This document shows, piece by piece, positions 3,855 through 6,429 of a stretch of 6,429 nucleotides of DNA. Every line of letters begins with the position of its first letter. Positions within the stretch are counted from its first letter, which is position 1. This DNA comes from an archaeon MnTg01 (GTDB taxonomy: Archaea > Thermoproteota > Nitrososphaeria > Nitrososphaerales > Nitrosopumilaceae). The stretch spans positions 1-6,429 of the forward strand of contig BFAR01000179.1 of NCBI GenBank assembly GCA_008974855.1. Direction: 5' to 3'. The position numbers were made by a program, and so were the translations under genes. The notes under the pieces are model-generated. The model was not told where the DNA came from. It saw only the letters and a list, made by a program, of their open reading frames with translations, and did no database searches.

Positions 3855-4715
3855 TTATCCCACATAAGCATAGACTGGATATAATTTTCCAGTTTCTCTA
3901 TCATGATATTTCCAATGTGTTTGAGTCCAAACAACTTGATTAAATTGTTTTTGCATGTTTGCATGCAATCTTTTGTAGACATCTTCTCCGATTAGAATTT
4001 GATTAGGATACGCAGTATGTTGAATCTTTGATGCAAGATTCATGGAAGGTCCTAATATATCTACATGAGAATTTTTTTTGTTTGAACCATATCGGACTAT
4101 AATGTTTTTCCCAAAATCCATTCCTATCTTTACTTTTAATTCAGGATAATCATATTGATCTAAGATTGGATTCATCCCTTTTTCAATAACATCTATCATG
4201 GCCTTTGCACAACTTACTGCATTATCAACAGCAATCAATGGTAAGGCTTCTGCAACAAAATATCCAATAACTGCATCTCCAACAAATTTTAAAACAAAAC
4301 CATCATGGCGTTTTATTACATTTGACATTTCTTGTGCAAATGATCTAATGATGATTGCTACTTTTTCTTCAGGTAATGAAAGTGTTATTTCTGTAGAACC
4401 AACTAAATCAACGTATACTACTATCATGTTGACTCTAGATGAAATAAGCTCTCGAAGAAATTTATCAGATTCATCAATGGTTGTGTCTTCATATTCATAA
4501 CCTTGTTTTAATGAAGACCAAACTCGTTTTTGGGTTTCTTTTATCAAAGTTTCAGAATCTACTACCTTTGCCCCTTTTCTATTAAGAACCATATCTACAT
4601 AATCCGAAGATTTATGATCAATGGAGTTAGTTTTTAAATCAGAATCAGGTTTTTCCCGGTCGTCTGAATTTTCATTCTTTGAATTATTATTAGAATTTTC
4701 TTGGTTTTCAGTCAT
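3855..4715 (-). CDS. Soluble class III adenylate/guanylate cyclase
   Basis: A 286-residue protein with one class III cyclase homology domain at the C-terminus, expected to make cAMP (or cGMP) from the NTP as a homodimer in the cytosol. Seen: VYVDLVGST with the first metal Asp D103; FVLKFVGDAVIGYF with K143 (purine contact) and the second metal Asp D147; HVDILGPSMNLASKI with D219 (second purine residue), N226 (transition state) and K230. The Lys/Asp pair is that of adenylate cyclases. The catalytic Arg usually found four residues after the Asn is Lys here. The first about 35 residues are Asn/Ser/Glu/Asp-rich and look disordered; residues 36-90 may form a dimerising helix linker. There is no membrane segment or known sensor domain. 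The ATG at 4715 is nine bases downstream of the stop of the zinc-ribbon gene, so the two form one unit. Activity with the Lys change is uncertain. Confidence 0.9.
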   Translation of the reverse strand: MTENQENSNNNSKNENSDDREKPDSDLKTNSIDHKSSDYVDMVLNRKGAKVVDSETLIKETQKRVWSSLKQGYEYEDTTIDESDKFLRELISSRVNMIVVYVDLVGSTEITLSLPEEKVAIIIRSFAQEMSNVIKRHDGFVLKFVGDAVIGYFVAEALPLIAVDNAVSCAKAMIDVIEKGMNPILDQYDYPELKVKIGMDFGKNIIVRYGSNKKNSHVDILGPSMNLASKIQHTAYPNQILIGEDVYKRLHANMQKQFNQVVWTQTHWKYHDRETGKLYPVYAYVG

Positions 4716-4724
4716 TTTTGGTGG

Positions 4725-4847
4725 TCACTCTAGCGGAAAATCTACCCCACATATTGTGCATCTGGCTCGTTTTCCCTTATAGCTTTTATCGTAATACTGG
4801 ATTATTTCGGCAGTACAATTCCAGCAAATGATTTTTTCGACCTCCAC
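4725..4847 (-). CDS. Four-cysteine zinc-ribbon microprotein, 40 residues, upstream of cyclase
   Basis: A complete frame of 40 residues beginning with GTG (read as Met; VEVEKIICWNC...) and ending TGA. Seen: C8-x2-C11 and C30-x2-C33 (ICWNC and RCTICG), an 18-residue spacer containing YYDKSYKGKRAR, and a short tail VDFPLE. This is a textbook rubredoxin-knuckle zinc ribbon with one zinc site, and the whole protein is just that module. Such ribbons bind nucleic acid or protein partners. The start is well supported: TTTTTATAG on the minus strand is centred 26 bases before the GTG, the leaderless archaeal distance. The cyclase start follows nine bases after the stop, so the two are co-transcribed. 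A role as a cyclase partner is inference from this linkage only. Confidence 0.82.
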   Translation of the reverse strand: MEVEKIICWNCTAEIIQYYDKSYKGKRARCTICGVDFPLE

Positions 4848-4868
4848 TATATTAATTCAGAATATTTT

Positions 4869-4877
4869 CTATAAAAA
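4869..4877 (-). promoter_or_regulatory. TATA box for the zinc-ribbon/cyclase unit
   Basis: Minus-strand TTTTTATAG is centred 26 bases before GTG 4847, one of the best-placed TATA-like sequences in the window. It implies a leaderless message starting at the GTG. Confidence 0.55.
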
Positions 4878-4930
4878 CTAGTAGAAAAGTGATTAAATCA
4901 TTCCTATGGTTTTGAGATGTTACTGTAGGA

Positions 4931-4937
4931 TTTTATT
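4931..4937 (+). promoter_or_regulatory. Weak TATA-like box for the 282-residue gene
   Basis: TTTTATT is centred about 16 bases before ATG 4950 but about 25 bases before the in-frame GTG at 4959. If used, it would favour the GTG as the leaderless start. Confidence 0.28.
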
Positions 4938-4949
4938 GGATGAATCCAT

Positions 4950-5798
4950 ATGAGAAATGTGCGTCTTGGCACTAGTTCTTCAGATGAATTTATTCAAAAA
5001 TTGAATGAAAAAAATAAAAAAATTCAAGAAATTTTTCTTGAAAAAATGAAAAAAGCAACTAGAACGGTTACTGTAAAAGGAATGTTAGGCGATAGCACAA
5101 TTGCCGAACAAACTACTTTTGATCCTATGCTTGTACAAGAATTTTTTAAAAAAACCATTCAAAAACTGCAGGGTTGGGCTTCTCAAGATATAACCGTCAC
5201 AAATAATGAAGATTTAAGAAGAATCTTCGTAAAATTTGAATCAATAGAGGGAAACTATATCACTTCAGGTCACATGTCAATTCAATTTCATGTTTTATTA
5301 TATTATAAACTAGATAACAAAGTGATAGAATTTCAAAAAGAATTGTCACAAATTATTGATAAAACAAAAAACACCGAAACTAATCTTGCAGACGAAGGTG
5401 AACAACATATTATTAAAAAACTCAAAGATCTTGGATATGATGATCTTGCACACAAAGATCTTTTTGAATTATTTTATGAGAATGATGAACTACGTGACAA
5501 AATTTATCATGACATTGATGGTCTATCAGATGTTGATGTTCAAAGTCTTCTTAAACGAAAAAAACAATTGTTTGATGAGCTAGATAACTTATTGATGGAA
5601 TGTTATCAAACTAGTGCAGTTCTAATCGATGATTCAAAGTTGGTTACTGGAGAAGAGGGATTTCTTTTTAGTCTAGATTTAGAACATGTTAAAAATAATG
5701 TTAAGGAGGGTATGTTTAACACAAAAAAAATTTCAGAAAATGTAAAAGAAAAACTACTTAATAGATTAGATGAAATTATAAAAATTTTGAATATATGA
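4950..5798 (+). CDS. Hypothetical soluble, mostly helical protein, 282 residues
   Basis: I do not recognise a family. Seen: a basic N-terminal helix DEFIQKLNEKNKKIQEIFLEKMKKATR (12-38), a small beta-rich part with VTVKGMLGDSTIAEQTTFD (40-58), ITVTNNEDLRRIFVKFESIEG (81-101) and an apparent sheet MSIQFHVLLYYKLDNK (109-124), then a long charged helical region with KVIEFQKELSQIIDKTKN (124-141), LADEGEQHIIKKLKDLGYDDLAHKDLFELFYENDELRDKIYHDIDGL (146-192) and QSLLKRKKQLFDELDNLLMECY (198-219). The end, KISENVKEKLLNRLDEIIKILNI, is another amphipathic helix. No membrane segment, signal peptide, Walker motif or metal site is seen. The only Cys is C218. The start may be ATG 4950 or GTG 4959 (three codons later). 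It is divergent from the zinc-ribbon/cyclase unit across 102 bases. Codon use and AT content match its neighbours, so there is no sign of recent transfer. It may be a lineage-specific coiled-coil protein. Confidence 0.82.
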   Translation: MRNVRLGTSSSDEFIQKLNEKNKKIQEIFLEKMKKATRTVTVKGMLGDSTIAEQTTFDPMLVQEFFKKTIQKLQGWASQDITVTNNEDLRRIFVKFESIEGNYITSGHMSIQFHVLLYYKLDNKVIEFQKELSQIIDKTKNTETNLADEGEQHIIKKLKDLGYDDLAHKDLFELFYENDELRDKIYHDIDGLSDVDVQSLLKRKKQLFDELDNLLMECYQTSAVLIDDSKLVTGEEGFLFSLDLEHVKNNVKEGMFNTKKISENVKEKLLNRLDEIIKILNI

Positions 5799-6023
5799 AA
5801 AAACGGTTTTTGCAAAAAGTGTTTGAAATAATACAAATTAAGAATCTGCAACCTATTGGAGAATGAATCTTTAGGGAAATTACTATATGTCCTCTAGTAG
5901 GTGTTGTAGATCAATGTTGAACCACAAAATCTCTCAACAATGATGAATTTTTTAATTTCTAATTCGAATTTTTGATAGTTCTTTTTTAGACCTTTACAAG
6001 AATTAAAATAGAATAACTAAATC
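5799..6023 (+). other. Intergenic stretch, 225 bases, no gene found
   Basis: The largest gap in the window. I read both strands and found only frames of under about 20 residues without a recognisable motif. Near the start, AAAAAACGGTTTTT (5798-5812) is symmetric but leaves no room for a loop; T-rich parts here could end the upstream transcript. At 5915-5939 TGTTGA and TCAACA form a weak six-pair stem around 13 bases. The last 35 bases hold the likely promoter of the dehydratase. A small RNA cannot be excluded. Confidence 0.5.
5992..5999 (+). promoter_or_regulatory. Candidate TATA box for the threonine dehydratase gene
   Basis: CTTTACAA is centred about 28 bases before ATG 6024. The next AT-rich element, AATTAAAATA (6001-6010), is about 27 bases before the alternative ATG at 6033. 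The two possibilities match the two nearby starts. Confidence 0.38.
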
Positions 6024-6429
6024 ATGAATCCGATGACACCCACATATGAGGATGTACAAAAAGCTCAATCTCAGAGAGGAGATGTAATTCGAAAAACATC
6101 TCTAACATACTCTCCAATATTTAGTAAATTGGTGGGTTCTGAAGTTTACCTCAAATCAGAGTTTCAACAAAAAACTGGTTCATTCAAAATAAGGGGTGCA
6201 TATTATAAAATTAAATCATTAACTGAAGATGAAAAAAAGAAAGGTGTAGTTACAGCATCTGCTGGAAACCATGCTCAAGGAGTAGCTTATGCATCGTCTT
6301 TAGAAAATATCTCATGTACTGTAGTTATGCCAAAAAATGCTTCGCCTGCAAAAGTATCTGCAACTAGGGGTTATGGTGCAAAAGTAATTCTTGAAGGAAA
6401 CAATTATGATGAATCTTGGATAAAAGCTA
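6024..6429 (+). CDS. ilvA: Threonine dehydratase-like PLP enzyme, 3' end cut by window
   Basis: Partial gene, 135 codons visible. It belongs to the fold-type II PLP enzymes; threonine ammonia-lyase converts L-threonine to 2-oxobutanoate and ammonia, the first step to isoleucine. Seen: VIRKTSLTYSP (21-31; usually R-TPL, here TSL), the substrate-side block VYLKSEFQQKTGSFKIRGA (41-59) with PLP lysine K55, and the SAGNHAQGVAYA block (79-90). TGSFK-x-RGA plus SAGNHAQG is specific to the threonine/serine dehydratase branch, not threonine synthase or cysteine synthase. The full enzyme is about 320-410 residues, so whether a C-terminal ACT regulatory domain follows (biosynthetic IlvA) or not (TdcB-like, or serine racemase) cannot be seen. 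The symbol is therefore provisional. ATG 6024 and ATG 6033 are both possible starts. The gene appears to have its own promoter. Confidence 0.92.
   Translation, partial: MNPMTPTYEDVQKAQSQRGDVIRKTSLTYSPIFSKLVGSEVYLKSEFQQKTGSFKIRGAYYKIKSLTEDEKKKGVVTASAGNHAQGVAYASSLENISCTVVMPKNASPAKVSATRGYGAKVILEGNNYDESWIKA

Noticed and set aside
4198..4500. 100-codon plus-strand open frame
   Set aside because: It lies wholly inside the cyclase gene on the other strand, across its conserved catalytic motifs, and has no recognisable motif of its own.
5356..5583. 75-codon plus-strand open frame
   Set aside because: It is a second frame inside the 282-residue gene, with a composition (Met, Ile, Lys, Phe runs) typical of shifted reading of AT-rich coding DNA.
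5606..5851. 81-codon minus-strand frame that looks hydrophobic
   Set aside because: It is antisense to the 3' end of the 282-residue gene. Its Phe/Leu/Ser richness comes from reading lysine- and glutamate-rich codons backwards, so it is not a convincing membrane protein.
5915..5939. Six-pair inverted repeat TGTTGA/TCAACA
   Set aside because: The stem is short and AT-rich with a 13-base loop; such pairs are expected by chance in this composition.
1..6429. CRISPR array, insertion sequence, phage or defence genes
   Set aside because: No spaced direct repeats, transposase motifs, terminal inverted repeats or defence-family domains were seen on either strand.

Overview
The window looks like a stretch of chromosome from an AT-rich ammonia-oxidising thaumarchaeon (Nitrososphaerota, Nitrosopumilus-like). 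Four things point there. The proteins resemble families I associate with that group: a PduO-type cobalamin adenosyltransferase, stand-alone Lrp/AsnC ligand-binding domains, a DUF6659-like protein and a soluble class III cyclase. The tRNA gene encodes no CCA. TATA-like boxes repeatedly lie about 25-29 bases before start codons, the archaeal layout for leaderless or nearly leaderless mRNAs. The genes are small, densely packed and often divergent. The assignment comes from recall of families, not from a search.

Layout. Bases 1-475 (minus) hold a two-gene unit: a 40-residue C2H2 zinc-finger microprotein followed by an HD-domain nucleotide phosphohydrolase that runs off the left edge. A 52-base divergent spacer leads to pduO (528-1064, plus), then tRNA-Phe(GAA) at 1103-1176, a lysine-rich small protein (1275-1529), and two overlapping genes for stand-alone RAM (Lrp/AsnC C-terminal) domains (1588-2039). 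A VOC/glyoxalase-fold protein (2089-2502) converges on the DUF6659-like gene (2499-2885, minus). A 53-base divergent spacer then leads to a 69-residue orphan (2939-3148).

Bases 3154-3540 (minus) encode an unrecognised protein with a short C-terminal leucine zipper. Bases 3677-3826 (plus) encode a 49-residue CxxC/HxxC protein. Bases 3855-4847 (minus) form a unit of a 40-residue four-cysteine zinc ribbon and a class III nucleotidyl cyclase. Bases 4950-5798 (plus) encode a 282-residue protein of unknown function. After a 225-base intergenic stretch, a threonine dehydratase-like PLP enzyme starts at 6024 and runs off the right edge.

How they fit together. I see no defence island, mobile element, CRISPR array or large new gene system. 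Two patterns stand out. First, there are three very short zinc-binding proteins (40, 49 and 40 residues); two of them sit directly upstream of, and in line with, a nucleotide-handling enzyme (HD phosphohydrolase and nucleotidyl cyclase). Second, two divergent spacers of 52 and 53 bases each have one near-symmetric TATA-like box in the middle, placed so that it could serve both directions. PduO supplies adenosylcobalamin, which in this lineage is needed by methylmalonyl-CoA mutase of the 3-hydroxypropionate/4-hydroxybutyrate cycle. The nearby VOC protein lacks the usual methylmalonyl-CoA epimerase ligands, so it should not be read as part of that pathway without further evidence.
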